Assembly: GCF_000003815.2 (NCBI RefSeq)
Contig: NC_049997.1
Span: forward strand, 8,822,553 to 8,886,552
Direction of reading: 5' to 3'
Source: Branchiostoma floridae
Lineage: Eukaryota > Chordata > Leptocardii > Amphioxiformes > Branchiostomatidae
Length of the DNA: 64,000 nt
The position numbers were made by a program, and so were the translations under genes. The notes under the pieces were generated by a model. That model made no database searches. It worked only from the letters and a program-made list of their open reading frames with translations, and was not told where the DNA came from. Below, one piece after another: positions 13,401 to 23,348 of the stretch (position 1 is the stretch's first letter; each line of letters starts with the position of its first letter).

Positions 13401-14089
13401 TATTCTATCTCTACTCTAGATCCACCCTCAGCAGAACGGAAACAACATGTTCTGTGGGCAGGCGTGGCCTGTGAGCCAGATGTTCTCGTACAAGGCGTAC
13501 TTCATGTTCCTGATAATGATTATTCTATCATATCTCTACTCTAGAGCCACCCTCAGCAGAACGGAAACAACATGTTCTGTGGGCAGGCGTGGCCGGTGAG
13601 CCAGATGTTCGCGTACAAGGCGTACTTCACGTTCCTGATGATGATTATTCTATTCTATCTCTACTCTAGATCCACCCTCAGCAGAACGGAAACAACATGT
13701 TCTGTGGTCAGGCGTGGCCAGTGAGCCAGATGTTCGCGTACAAGGCGTACTTCACGTTCCTGATGATGATTATTCTATTCTATCTCTACTCTAGATCCAC
13801 CCTCAGCAGAACGGAAACAACATGTTCTGTGGTCAGGCGTGGCCAGTGAGCCAGATGTTCGCGTACAAGGCGTACTTCACGTTCCTGATGATGATTATTC
13901 TATTCTATCTCTACTCTAGATCCACCCTCAGCAGAACGGAAACAACATGTTCTGTGGTCAGGCGTGGCCGGTGAGCCAGATGTTCGCGTACAAGGCGTAC
14001 TTCATGTTCCTGATGGTGGCGGAGTACGCTGTACCGTCACTCTGCATGGCCTTGTGTCTGCTCTTCGTCTGGTGCAAGGTGCATACAAA

Positions 14090-14121
<32 letters not shown>

Positions 14122-15404
14122 GTTTTTGAGGCTACCAACTTCAATTTGAAGACTTTTGTAGCCTATATAGGAAAGTCGTGTAAAGTGCCTTTCCCAAGGG
14201 CACAAGATCGGTGACCTTCTGGACCTGAGTCAAACGTGCTGCCGATTGCACCACGCGGTCCTACGATATCTGCACAATGGTCTATACAGCTACTTGTTTA
14301 CATTCAATATCAACAATTGATAATTTAATTTGCTGCTGAGAAGTTAAGTTATCTTTGTTTTCGTGTTTTTTTGCAAGAATCTACATATCAATCATCTATC
14401 TAAAAGTGGAAATTTTTGCCTAGAATAACCGCCTAACGACGTGTACTAGGACTAATCAAACTTGGTGAATTTTCATAAGATTTTGTTGTCCTTGAGTCCT
14501 TGATAGACATATTTTATAACGTTCACTGATTTTGGTTTGAACAACAAGGTTTTAGGGGTTTGTTGCTCAACTACACTTGTTTTCCTATACATAATAATGT
14601 AGAACTTCAAATTAAAAATATATACATAATTATCTTACATACCTATTTGTTATCTTTTGTTTACTTTAATAGAGGCATTAACTTTTGTTTCTAAAGACTA
14701 AACTAGCTGCCAAGAATTTTATGTGTTTTGAGGTTCTTTTGAACTACTTTTATTTGTCTTTTCCTTTACCATATGTTCTTGAATAGTATTAAAAACATTG
14801 TATGTATTTCTATGCAAATTCTACATTTCTACTTTTTTTTTCTCCATTACTACAGGTTTGGGGCCGTCGGTTCCCCGGGACCGAGAACGCGTCCATTCGC
14901 CGTGCGAGAGAAAAGTCCCGTAAGAAAACCATCCACCTCCTGGTTCTGGTCATCATGTTCGTGGTGTGCTGGACGCCTTACTACACCTACAGTCTCGTGC
15001 GAGACTTCTTCGACGTGCTGCAGACGTACCACCTCAACACAGACCTCTTCTACATCGCAGAGGTCTTCGCGAAGAGCAATAGCATGATCAACACCGTGGC
15101 CTACATAGTTTTCAACGAGAACATCATGATGTACGTGCGGAGTTTGGTCTCTTTCCTCCGTACACGAGCGGGGAAACGGCGCACGATCAGTCGATATGGG
15201 TCACAGCCGACCCGGAGAACCAGCCTGCGGAGACGCCCCATGATTGTGCAGGTTGAAATGGCGGTGTTGCCGACTGAACATGAGGGCAGCCCGGGGAAAC
15301 TTTGTTTGTCGCCCGTCCGCACCACTGCTTGTAGCGTTACCTCTACCCCGGTGGCGGTGCATCGAAATAATGAGCCTGCAGTTGCCCACCATACTCAGCT
15401 CTGA
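6888..15404 (+). CDS. PROKR: Prokineticin receptor-like GPCR, 4 coding exons
   Basis: Class A (rhodopsin-like) seven-transmembrane receptor, expected at the plasma membrane to bind a secreted prokineticin/AVIT-type peptide and signal through G proteins. The inferred join is 6888-7468, 11581-11701, 13920-14078, 14856-15404, giving about 469 aa. Family-typical stretches are LDYYVIRNQAW after TM2, SLYVSTNTLL in TM3, FCGQAWPVSQ in extracellular loop 2, VRDFF after TM6 and SNSMINTV in TM7, all strongly like vertebrate PROKR1/2. Disulfide partners are C169 (top of TM3) and C246 (loop 2). The DRY motif reads DRC, TM6 carries CWTP, and TM7 has NT instead of NP. NMT and NHT sequons lie in the N-terminus. 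The start is uncertain: an in-frame ATG at 6717 would extend it, and an ATG at 7101 has a near-ideal GCCGCCATGG context but would leave only about 20 residues before TM1 and no sequon. Family call is firm; ligand specificity is inference. Confidence 0.9.
7432..7790 (+). repeat. Triplicated exon 1 donor boundary (3 units)
   Basis: Three tandem units begin near 7432, 7558 and 7699. Each contains the end of TM3 (CTGGTCATCTCTATCG), the donor CAG/GTCAGTT and about 70-90 bp of following intron (GTTTGGTTTACTTGG-like, then CACTTGTAA). The first unit is the real exon 1 end. The second keeps the coding part almost intact, the third is truncated on the left and reads ATCGGCAG. Spacing is about 126 and 141 bp, so units have diverged by small indels. 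Confidence 0.8.
7985..8022. repeat. (ATTC)n microsatellite
   Basis: About nine ATTC units in PROKR-like intron 1. Confidence 0.9.
8125..8480 (+). repeat. Dispersed noncoding repeat, copy 1
   Basis: Shares many blocks with 25335-25660 in inverse orientation, such as ACGTCGTGTTTGATCATTCA, TTTCAAAGGATTTCCAC, CTTCAACAGACGCTTCC and ACCTTTATGTACACTTCAAA (blocks differ by a few bases). Family not recognised. Confidence 0.65.
8481..8660. mobile_element. TAGCCTGGGTACCATCC fold-back element
   Basis: GAGACTAGGGTACCATCCGG and AGTAGTTCGCTCC pair with GGAGCGAACTACT and GGATGGTACC...CTAGTCT. Inner direct repeats GAAGCGACTGTATATAGT occur twice. In PROKR-like intron 1. Confidence 0.75.
8721..8882. mobile_element. 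MITE family 1, half copy
   Basis: Contains GAAGACGACAAAATACACAA, AAATTCGTTCTTTAT, CGTTGAGTATCTTTCGA and the end CACAAGCGTGCCTCACGTCC...GTGAGAGTGCAC. Same order as copies at 17991 and 19172. In PROKR-like intron 1. Confidence 0.55.
10605..10980. mobile_element. piggyBac-like MITE 2 with perfect TTAA duplication
   Basis: Begins CCCTATCCAGAC and ends GGCTGGATAGGG, flanked on both sides by TTAA (10601-10604, 10981-10984). Internal sequence resembles the element at 84-1055 (CCATGGCAAC, ATAAACTTACT, AACAATATT). Lies in intron 1 of the PROKR-like gene. Noncoding. Confidence 0.8.
11581..11701 (+). CDS. PROKR: PROKR-like exon 2 (intracellular loop 2 and TM4)
   Basis: Acceptor GTACAG at 11575-11580. 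The first base completes the Arg codon split by intron 1, giving DRCLVVRRQF, then a basic loop and TM4 (VAVVLAVVWTVSALVALPSAL). The donor is CCAAG/GTACGG in phase 0. The motif VW-VS-L-A-PSA matches TM4 of vertebrate prokineticin receptors. Confidence 0.87.
12073..12175. mobile_element. Fold-back with 24-bp arms
   Basis: CGCCAAATAGCAATTACTCA and AGCA pair with TGCT TGAGTAATTGCTATTTGGCG, with about 50 bp between. In intron 2 of the PROKR-like gene, upstream of the exon 3 array. Confidence 0.75.
12417..14018 (+). repeat. 13-unit minisatellite of exon 3 acceptor plus exon start
   Basis: Thirteen tandem units begin at 12417, 12545, 12670, 12795, 12920, 13045, 13170, 13295, 13420, 13545, 13670, 13795 and 13920. 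The period is 125 bp in eleven of twelve steps, 128 in the first. Each unit holds about 99 nt encoding IHPQQNGNNMFCGQAWPVSQ plus the next 13 residues, then about 26 bp of intron end (TATTCTATCTCTACTCTAG). Only the last unit continues into the rest of exon 3. Unit 3 has lost its AG (CTCTCG), and unit 10 reads CTAGAGCC. Units differ by few substitutions, such as GCG/TCG at the AYK codon, indicating recent expansion or homogenisation. Confidence 0.95.
13920..14078 (+). CDS. PROKR: PROKR-like exon 3 (extracellular loop 2 and TM5)
   Basis: Acceptor CTACTCTAG, phase 0 at both ends, 53 codons. It encodes loop 2 with conserved Cys (MFCGQAWPVSQ), the YKAYFMFLM entry to TM5, and TM5 (VAEYAVPSLCMALCLLFVW). 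The donor is TGCAAG/GTGCAT. I chose the 13th array unit because it alone runs on into complete TM5 and a donor in the right phase. Confidence 0.88.
14093..14121. repeat. (CTTT)n microsatellite
   Basis: About seven CTTT units, 14 bp after the exon 3 donor of the PROKR-like gene. Confidence 0.9.
14165..14262 (-). mobile_element. tRNA-derived SINE fragment
   Basis: Shares GTCGTGTAAAGTGCCTTTCCC/AAGGGCACAA with the element at 1478-1602 and ends in a decayed tRNA-like head. In intron 3 of the PROKR-like gene, just after a (CTTT)n run. Confidence 0.5.
14856..15404 (+). CDS. PROKR: PROKR-like exon 4 (intracellular loop 3 to C-terminus)
   Basis: Acceptor ATTACTACAG, phase 0. It encodes a basic loop 3 (RRAREKSRKKT), TM6 with VVCWTPYYTYSL, the VRDFF loop, TM7 (SNSMINTVAYIVFNEN) and a basic cytoplasmic tail of about 100 residues rich in Arg, Ser and Thr, ending at TGA. 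Confidence 0.9.
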   Translation, partial: VWGRRFPGTENASIRRAREKSRKKTIHLLVLVIMFVVCWTPYYTYSLVRDFFDVLQTYHLNTDLFYIAEVFAKSNSMINTVAYIVFNENIMMYVRSLVSFLRTRAGKRRTISRYGSQPTRRTSLRRRPMIVQVEMAVLPTEHEGSPGKLCLSPVRTTACSVTSTPVAVHRNNEPAVAHHTQL

Positions 15405-15588
15405 GATCTGATCCGACCTGATCTCAGATTGATTTTTACTAAAAAAAATTGTACACAAACTACGGTTTTTGCCAGTATTACCTAGGATCAAGCTTCTGTT
15501 TTTGCTTTGATTAACCATCTTTCTCTAACCAGCCCACCAGCAAAATCGCAATTTGCTTTGATTAACCAATTAGTGATTTGTGAACAAA

Positions 15589-15594
15589 AATAAA
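15589..15594 (+). terminator. Candidate poly(A) signal for PROKR-like gene
   Basis: AATAAA lies 185 bp past the stop codon. It is the first canonical signal downstream of exon 4; cleavage there is inferred. Confidence 0.4.
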
Positions 15595-17990
15595 ACGCCA
15601 TCGGCATTACCACAAAAAATCAAAGTATTCTCACTTTGAAGTAATTCATATGATTTATTAATCTTTGAAACAGAAACTAGCTCTTCTGTTCAAAGAAACC
15701 GGGATGTATTTGATACGATGAAAACGATAATAATCTAAAATGGTCGTAATGAGGGCACAAATCGCAATGTTTTGTTTTTTCTCCGCTATAGTTTTCTGGA
15801 ATAAAAGGCATCTCTCTGTGGTGTAATTTACCTAATTTGGAGAACTTAGAAGCGGGAAATCCTGGTGTCACCTCCCAGAGGATGAAGTGAACTAGAAACG
15901 TCTGTATGGATATAAAAAAAATGCAATCTGATCGTAATAATGTCAAAAAAACAAATCGAATATCCTTATATTTGTTATTATACAAATTGTTAAAATGAAA
16001 CAGCATGATTAGTATCTTAAAAACTAAGCCCATGTTGTTCTCAAGAAAACCGGATCTTCTTTTTTACTCAACGATGCAAAATAAGAGTAATGCCTAGGTT
16101 GATAAACGAGTAATTTGTGTATTAACCAGCTTTTAATGCAAAATAAAAACTATCTTTGTTAATCTACTGAATAGAAATTACATTCCCTTAAAATGAAAGT
16201 ACATGAGAAATCAAGAAAGGTCTTGCCAAAAAAGAGCAATGTCGAGTCACTTAACCACTTTAACTTCACGTACTGTCAGTGGTGAATTGACTTATTTTCA
16301 CTTATTTCATACTTTCACGTATGAAAAAGAAATGCCTCATGAACCGCAATGAGCAATATGCATGAATGGTGACACGTTACTTAGTGTCGTAGACGATTTA
16401 CGACAAAGCTAAAGCGTGACCAACGTTTCAAAACAAATACCTAACAACATTTTCCGTGCCGATTTGTATAATGTACACTGACTTCCCCATTATCTAACAA
16501 CGTTTGTTGTGTTCGGTCGAGCAAACATCCTTCGCGACAACGTTGCTCGTTAAAAGCTACTGAGATGACAAAACAATTGATGAAATAAAAAAAAAGACGT
16601 CCATTGGGAACCTTCTCTGTCTGATTCTATGTAACATCCTCTTCCTTTGTAAAGATAATATTGCTTTGCAAAAAATGCCTTAAAGCATTGCTAACGTCAA
16701 CTAAACGTAAGATTACTCGCTTGTTTGGTAGACCTTTGAACTTGTTTATGTAAGAGAAGCTATATCATCCCGCAGGCCTCTTGTCGCGATTAACTTATGC
16801 CTTGCAATCTGAAGAATACTTTCATGTAGAACACTCACCTTCTTTATGTAAAAGATGAAAGAAAGCTTGTGGCTAGCGGCAAATTCGCGTAAAACACTTA
16901 CAAACACTTCCCTAGACTTGCTGCTACTGAAATTGAGACCTATTTTACGTAACTACGAAGTTTTAATAAGGAGCCAACAGCTACGCAGCGAACAAGTCAT
17001 CCAGCTTGTTAGGTCCAATTTAAAAGCAATCAGCGATACGCTTGACAACGTCGTCGGCAGACGTAAATCAAAGGTTTCAGCTAAGGCCAAAAGGTGATCA
17101 CTAAAGGGCAAATCTCTCTGTTGGTGCCCCTTGACACCACAACAACTGCTTCATACAGAGGTAGCGATTACAAAAGATTACGCAGTTGCACGGAGGTGAA
17201 TTTCGAAGGCCATTTGATATCATGGTTATTTCAAAAGAACGGAATTGAATTCCCAAAGACCTTTAGGTTTAAGTGCTGCAAATATACGATAAGGAATCCG
17301 AATGACTAACAACTTGATGCTCTATTCTCACGTATATGGCTCTTTATGAGAAATCGATTTTGAGAATTCATATCTTGTGCAGCCGATGCGATTTTCTTAA
17401 AATGCGTTGGTGCCATAGAGATGCCCGTCTCTAGTTGGTTAGATATGACCATGGGTTTGGTACGTGGTTGGACTGGTTTAAGGTGAAATAAGAAAGCAAA
17501 GAGCGTATGCCTCCGTAAATATGTAGTGTTTTTTTTTTAAATTTCAAAAGGTTATAGCCTTAGCATTGCCATGCGCAATAACAGTCGGTGCTTAGTAGGT
17601 CTCATGAGGTCACAAATTGAGGCAACTGAACTTCTAGAGATTCTGTTGTAACTTCAAAATAGATCTAGAAATCATATGTGAGCTGAACCGTAATTAGTAC
17701 TTTGATAAACATCAATTCTTCAGCAATGATCATAGATACTAATTGGGTGCTGTGGGACAGGCACTACACATCAAACACAATTCTTAATTGTATTTTGATC
17801 AAACTTTCATTGGTGCATGACTTCAGACGTAATTTTTTTAACCCATTTACCTCGATCATTGATTTTCATCACCTTTACCCCCATGCCCAGGTCAGGTACA
17901 GATCTTTACACTTACGTTAAATGAGGAAAGTCGTGTTGAGCCGTTTTCCATGTATTAACCCAATATCTAGATCTTGACTCCGCTAGCATG

Positions 17991-18224
17991 CACTCTTACG
18001 GGACTTGGGGCACGCTTGCGGCATTACGAGGTTCGTTCACTACGTCGCTCTTTTGTTATTTTTTTTTATAATTGAGGTATTGCATAATACGTAAAAGTCT
18101 GACTTAGAAGACGACAAAATACGCAGAAAAATAAGAAAATTCGTTCTTTATCTCTGAAATTCGTTGAGTATCTTTCGAACCCCGCAATACCGCAAGCGTG
18201 CCCCAACTTCGGTGAGAGTGCACC
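17991..18224. mobile_element. MITE family 1 copy
   Basis: Ends GCACTCTTACGGGACTTGGG and CCCCAACTTCGGTGAGAGTGC are inverted repeats; the inner ends GCACGCTTGCGGCATT / ACCGCAAGCGTGCC also pair. The core AGAAGACGACAAAATACGCA is shared. Noncoding. Confidence 0.7.
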
Positions 18225-19171
18225 TTACGTATACGCCAGGCTATGAAATCTTTTCGCTTATAATTGAACCGTTTCAAAGATTTACCTACGGAGAACTTGA
18301 ATACATTCATGAATTCCAATGCTTTCTTCCTGAATTTATTTGGGTATGCAAAGCAAACATTTCCGACAAGACAGTCACACTCCCAAAAGGTTGTAAGATG
18401 CATTGGAAGGATTATTTCTTATGATTAAAGCAGAGCCTCCCCAGTGTTGATTTATTTGACTTCAGCTAAAATATTCAATAATGCCTCAACCTCTTTTTCA
18501 ATTTATCTAAAGCCAGCTTTATGCATATGTATACAACATCAATAAGATTAAACATTTCCTTGGCTACCTCATGCTACGATCGTTTGATAAAACATATGAC
18601 ATATATTCATTAAACTTATAAGTGGTTATTTATAATTAAAGCAATGATAGTCACTGACGATATGAACACAAATATTAATTTTAACATGTGTATATAATAT
18701 ACATATATTGTATCAAGATGTACATAATTCATTACGTAGAAGTGAATGCCCGAGAAAATGTTGGAATGTATGAAATTTAAGAAAAGTTTGTGAATATTTT
18801 TGATAGTTTATGACTGGTTGATACTAGAATCCATTTGCAGATAGCATATGGATGAAGTATGTATCATACATATGCGAGGGCAGGTCCCATTGCGAGGTGT
18901 AGTCAGAATTAATGTGGAATAACGTACTTCAGCTCAAGCTGTGAAAAATCAGTACAGATGTAACTTATGTAAGGTATAATTTAGTTCGCTAGTAGGGAGT
19001 TAGACTCCCCCACTCCCTGTGGAGTTATCAATCACATACTCCGCGCGCTTCCTGTTTACTCTTCAACGTATCTATCAAAGTTACTGGATAAGAATAACTT
19101 TTTCCTTCACCAAAACGTGGAAAAGTGAGAGGTAAAGTACAGGGGTGTAAAGTGCTTATTTTGTCTGACGC

Positions 19172-19411
19172 AAAGGTGGTATCTCACTACAATTGGGCCA
19201 CCGGTGCGGCACTGCGGGGTTCGTTTACCGCGGCACTGTTGTGTTATTTTCGCCGATCAGCTATTGCGTAGCACGTAAAAATATGACTTAGAAGACCACA
19301 AAATACGCAAAACGCAAGAAATTTTGTTTTTTATCTCTGAAATTCGTTGAGTATCTTCCTAATCCCGCAGTGCCGCAAGCGTGACGCAAGTCCATTGAGA
19401 TACCACCTTAA
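19172..19411. mobile_element. MITE family 1 copy
   Basis: Ends AAGGTGGTATCTCACTACAA and ATTGAGATACCACCTTA are inverted, inner GTGCGGCACTGCGGGGTTCG pairs with CCGCAGTGCCGCAAG. Shared core with TTCGTTGAGTATCTT. Confidence 0.75.
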
Positions 19412-19567
19412 GGTGTAATTTGGTTCACTAGTAGGAGTTAGACACACCCCCCCCCCTCCCTGTGGAGTTATCAATCACATACTCCAAACTTCCTGTTTAC
19501 TCTTCAACGTATCCATCGAAGTCGATGGATGAGAATAACTTTTTCAACGTGGCAAGGTGTGTCGTAA

Positions 19568-19733
19568 TAGCCTGGGTACCATCCGGAAAGTAGTTCGCTC
19601 CGGCGTTAATTCTACACCATATACAGTCGCTTCTCGCTCTGACATTTATCATACACAATATGCAGTCACTACTCTTATGTTCTGTAGCTGGTAATAGAAG
19701 CGAAGATAGGAGCAAACTACCACCCGGGCTAGC
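19568..19733. mobile_element. TAGCCTGGGTACCATCC fold-back element
   Basis: TAGCCTGGGTACCATCCGGA and AAGTAGTTCGCTCCGG at the left pair with a diverged GGAGCAAACTACC...GGGCTA at the right. Same inner ATACAGTCGCTTCTC motif as the copy at 8481. Confidence 0.7.
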
Positions 19734-19815
19734 GTGGTAAAGTGCGGGGGTGTAAAACTATCATTATGTCTTACGTAACAGGATATGAGTCATAACTTGC
19801 CAAGCAACATACAAG

Positions 19816-20050
19816 AAAGGTGGTATCTCGCTGTACTTGGGGCACCGGTGCGACACAGCGGGGTTCGTTCACTGCGGCATTGTTGTGTTATTTTCGCGGA
19901 TGTTTTATTTATATATTAGATATTGCGTAATACGTATGACTTAGAAGATAAGGAAATACACAAAAACGTAAGAAAATTCGTTCTTTATCTCTGAACATCT
20001 TTCGACCCGCGCAGTGACGTAAGTGTGACGCAAGTACAGTGACATACCGC
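19816..20050. mobile_element. MITE family 1 copy
   Basis: AAGGTGGTATCTCGCTGTAC at the left, AAGTACAGTGACATACCGC at the right, with the same core (GAAGATAAGGAAATACACAA, AAATTCGTTCTTTATCTC). Confidence 0.65.
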
Positions 20051-21794
20051 ATACAGTGACGAAATGAATATGCTCGTCAAATTTAGATTTACATTCAGAT
20101 AATATTTGTACGTCTGTTCCAGATGTGTCTTCTCGTATTAATGTAATTTGTCATAAAAATTATTGTTTACAAATTCGGATCCACTTGAAGTTCTTATAAT
20201 GATTATTGTTTACAGCTACAGTGCCAAAATATCATTACTATTAATATAATTATATATCAATATTATTATTGTTATTGTTATAATAGTTGTTAATAAATAC
20301 AATGTCTCTTTGATGTGCTATGTACGTTGGAATCAAATAACTTGTACTTTTTTATTATGATACGCTTGATAATATTGTTTCGTGAACAACTTATACAATT
20401 TTGTTATGTTAGATTTTATGTGACAGAAAATGCCTCAAAAAGGAAGTATAGATGAACTTGTGTTCTGCAACTAGATTTATTTATTATAAGACATTCAGTG
20501 ATCGTCTATTTTATTGCTTATTCTTATATGATGTATGTTTTTCGTCTGTAGCCTTTGGTTTTGATTGATGATATACAAATATTATTACCAGTAGTATAGA
20601 TATATGGACGTGTTTAACGTAGAGAAAGTCTATGAGACTCAGTGCATTATTTTTCATAGAAATCCATTCGAAAGAGGCTGGTTCCTCCGTTTTGTTGTAA
20701 AACTATTTGATAATGTATTTATCATCTACGATGATGCTGATTATCAATTATGATTATTCAATTTGTATCAATGGCTTATTGTAAAGAAACTTCAAATTGT
20801 ACATACTTATCTAACTGTGATGCATAGTTTCAATAAATATATTTGTTGAGAGTGAAAATCCCGCGTACGTATTGTATGTGTCTCAGAATAACGTTATGAC
20901 TTGCACGTTATATGAAATATATAAGGAAAGAATAATTGCCCTGAAAAGACATTACATGCTGTTTCACCCCCGATGAAATGAAATCAATGTTTTACACCGC
21001 GAAAACCGCATTGCAAAGAAATAGAGTGCCATTGACATAATAATGTTCGGCCATCGCACGTTGGTATCTTCAGCTATCATATCAATATTGGAGCATTCCA
21101 CATGATACTGTGAATGTCCAAATTTTCGCTTATGGTTCAGATTATAGTCTAACGTTGATCCGAAATGAAAAAAATGTGTTTTGTCTTTTGCCCTTTTGCT
21201 CCCTTATCTCAGCAATACTTACTGATTATTGTGCAGTAGTATGAAATGGAGGCGTCATTTATTACGGCAAAAAAAATATTATCATCATCATTACAATCAC
21301 CGCAAATACGCACGAATACTAACCAGGCACATATGAAAACAGACTCGATCATCAAACACAATTTACGGTACGTTCTACTCAATATAAATCAGTGACAGTT
21401 GACCATACCGTTAGTGCGGAAAGTGACTATTATGTTTATCTGTAGCACTCTTGCGGAGTCGTAAATGGGGCCGCACACTATTTCATTTTCCTTCTGGCTG
21501 TCCGCAAAGGCACCTGTGTCTATATTTCGTGAATATAGCGATGCTATAACCCCATTTCCTTACAAAATTTATGATAAATTCTCGCGACCTTGAGACCGTT
21601 CTACAGTACACCAAAACGGTTTTATCAATATGCTGTAAAATGTGTCGTTTTTATGGATTCCAAACCAATTCGTCGCGTCATTTACACTCTAATATCTCCA
21701 TTTTCTTCACCGGAATTGCTCTTGTTGTAGATTGGTCGTCCCAATTTGAAGGTCGCTGAACACACCTGTTCTGAAAATGAGTCTATCTCCTGAG

Positions 21795-22036
21795 GCCTTG
21801 TCCACTAGACGGCGATCGCGCTGCGCTCTCACTGCGACCTAAATATGATATGTGTAACTTTAGTTTTCACACTGGGTATATCGTAAAAAAGGTAAATGTG
21901 TACTTGACTGAGGAGACAACAAAACGCACAGAGTATAAAAAGATTCGTTTCTTTTCTATATGAATCGTTGAGAGATATGTCAAATCTTAGGTCCCAGAGA
22001 GAGCGCGGTGAGAGCGCCGTCCTAGTGGAAAGGGGG
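21795..22036. mobile_element. MITE family 2 copy
   Basis: TTGTCCACTAGACGGCGATC...GCGCTGCGCTCTC at the left and GAGAGCGCGGTGAGAGC...CTAGTGGAAAG at the right are inverted. The core includes GTAACTTTAGTTTTCACACTG and AAAGATTCGTTTCTTTTCTA. Confidence 0.7.
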
Positions 22037-22316
22037 TATCACCAGAATTGCTCTTATCGTAAATTGACCGTCCCAATTTGAAGCTCACTGAACAAATCCG
22101 TACACGGCGCACTATTTTCCTATCTAGCCTTGCCTGTTACAGTTGATAAGAGCTGGTATAAAGCAATTACGGAGGCGTTACGCTATTACTTTGCACGTGT
22201 AATAACAAGCGTCAGCAGGAATGGACATTCACCTTGCCATGTGCTACATTATAATTACCGCCCTATCATTTGCATGTTAATCATTATGTTTATATCCCTT
22301 TCCACTTCGACGGTGT

Positions 22317-22536
22317 GTACTCTCACTGCGCTCTATCTGCGACCTAAAATTTGACATATCGCTCAACGAATTGTATAGAAAAGAAACGAATCTTTTTAAA
22401 CTTTGTGTGTTTTGTTGTCTTCTCAGGCACACTTTTACGTTTTGCATGATATACCCAGTGTAAAAGTGAAGGTTACACATATCCTATTTAGGACGCAGTC
22501 AGAGCACAGCGCGATCGCCGTCTAGTTGAAAGGAGG
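22317..22536. mobile_element. MITE family 2 copy, left end lost
   Basis: CTCTCACTGCGCTCTATCTG, then the shared core in opposite order (AGAAACGAATCTTT, AGTGTAAAAGTGAAGGTTAC), then GAGCACAGCGCGATCGCCGT and CTAGTTGAAAGG. Confidence 0.65.
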
Positions 22537-22702
22537 ACAGTAGGAGAATTTGTAATATAAAAGGTAACGTATAAACAATCGGCTAAATAATATTGGGTAC
22601 CAATCCATCAATGATCATTGGGGCTTGCTCTACATAATTTAGAGGCAAAGTAAGAAATGATTTGAAGCTGCATATTTTGGTGTGCATGTATTTGGTAACA
22701 GC

Positions 22703-22780
22703 TAGCCTGGGTACCATCCGTACTCTACCGGGGCTCCTTACGCTTGCTACCCCTAAAAAATACGGATGGTACCCAGGCTA
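22703..22780. mobile_element. Short TAGCCTGGGTACC fold-back
   Basis: TAGCCTGGGTACCATCCGTA pairs perfectly with TACGGATGGTACCCAGGCTA; loop contains CTACCGGGGCTCCTTACGC, seen again at 31180-31215. Confidence 0.8.
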
Positions 22781-23239
22781 GGTAACATCGTGGCTGCATG
22801 TGCAGAAATTTGTCGCTTTCTTCATTTTGTGCTTGTAACTTTACTTCCTCCCGTCCCCCTTCCTGCTTTCCATTTCTATCTCCAACTCGATGGTTTCCCC
22901 ATGTTCCCCCTCTACCACCCTTTGCCTTCATTTCCTTCCTTCAATACTTCTCAGAACTACATCCTGTAGACTATGAACACAGCAAACATGTCCGCAAATA
23001 ACCCCGAGAGGCCTTACACTAAGAGTCACAAAAACACGCGTGTTCTACACAAAGATAAGACGAGCCTTCTGATTGGTCAAATTGGTCATTGATCAAATTC
23101 GAACGCTAGCTCACAAGATAGAAATATACTACAGTTGTGGTGAAAAGGAACACCTAAATCTTAAACATTCGTGACTGTGAACCGTCTGCGTTTATTTGTG
23201 CTTTTTATGTTGATGTGAGTAACAATTCAGAAAAAGCTT

Positions 23240-23348
23240 ACAGCCAATCACAGATCGCGTCCTTGTCACTGACCGCACCTAAGGCCTTGACGTCATATAT
23301 TTGCACTTCTCACCGTTACGGCCAAACATCACGACTTACCGCGACAAG
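23240..23348 (+). promoter_or_regulatory. Probable promoter and 5' noncoding exon of dispanin gene A
   Basis: A CCAAT box (23244-23248), a perfect palindromic CRE TGACGTCA (23288-23295) and an AT-rich TATA-like CATATATTT directly after it lead into about 50 bp ending CGACAAG/GTAATA, a good donor. The first coding exon has an acceptor (TGCACAG) 13 bp before its ATG, so an upstream noncoding exon is required. This is the best candidate; the link is inference. Confidence 0.5.

Larger units (their letters stand above)
15595..23239. other. Intergenic region between PROKR-like gene and dispanin A
   Basis: 7.6 kb with no supported gene. It holds five listed MITEs (families 1 and 2) and two fold-backs. 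A reading frame at 16855-17097 (80 codons, Leu-rich then basic) and one at 9926 in intron 1 have no recognisable family and are not called. An AATAAA at about 20832 could be a distal poly(A) site. Confidence 0.6.

Noticed and set aside
12417-14018. CRISPR-like regular repeat array
   Set aside because: Units are 125 bp with no unique spacers and encode an exon start with a splice site; animal genome.
16855-17097. 80-codon Leu-rich, C-terminally basic frame
   Set aside because: Looks more protein-like than its neighbours but has no recognisable family or gene context; noted under the intergenic entry only.
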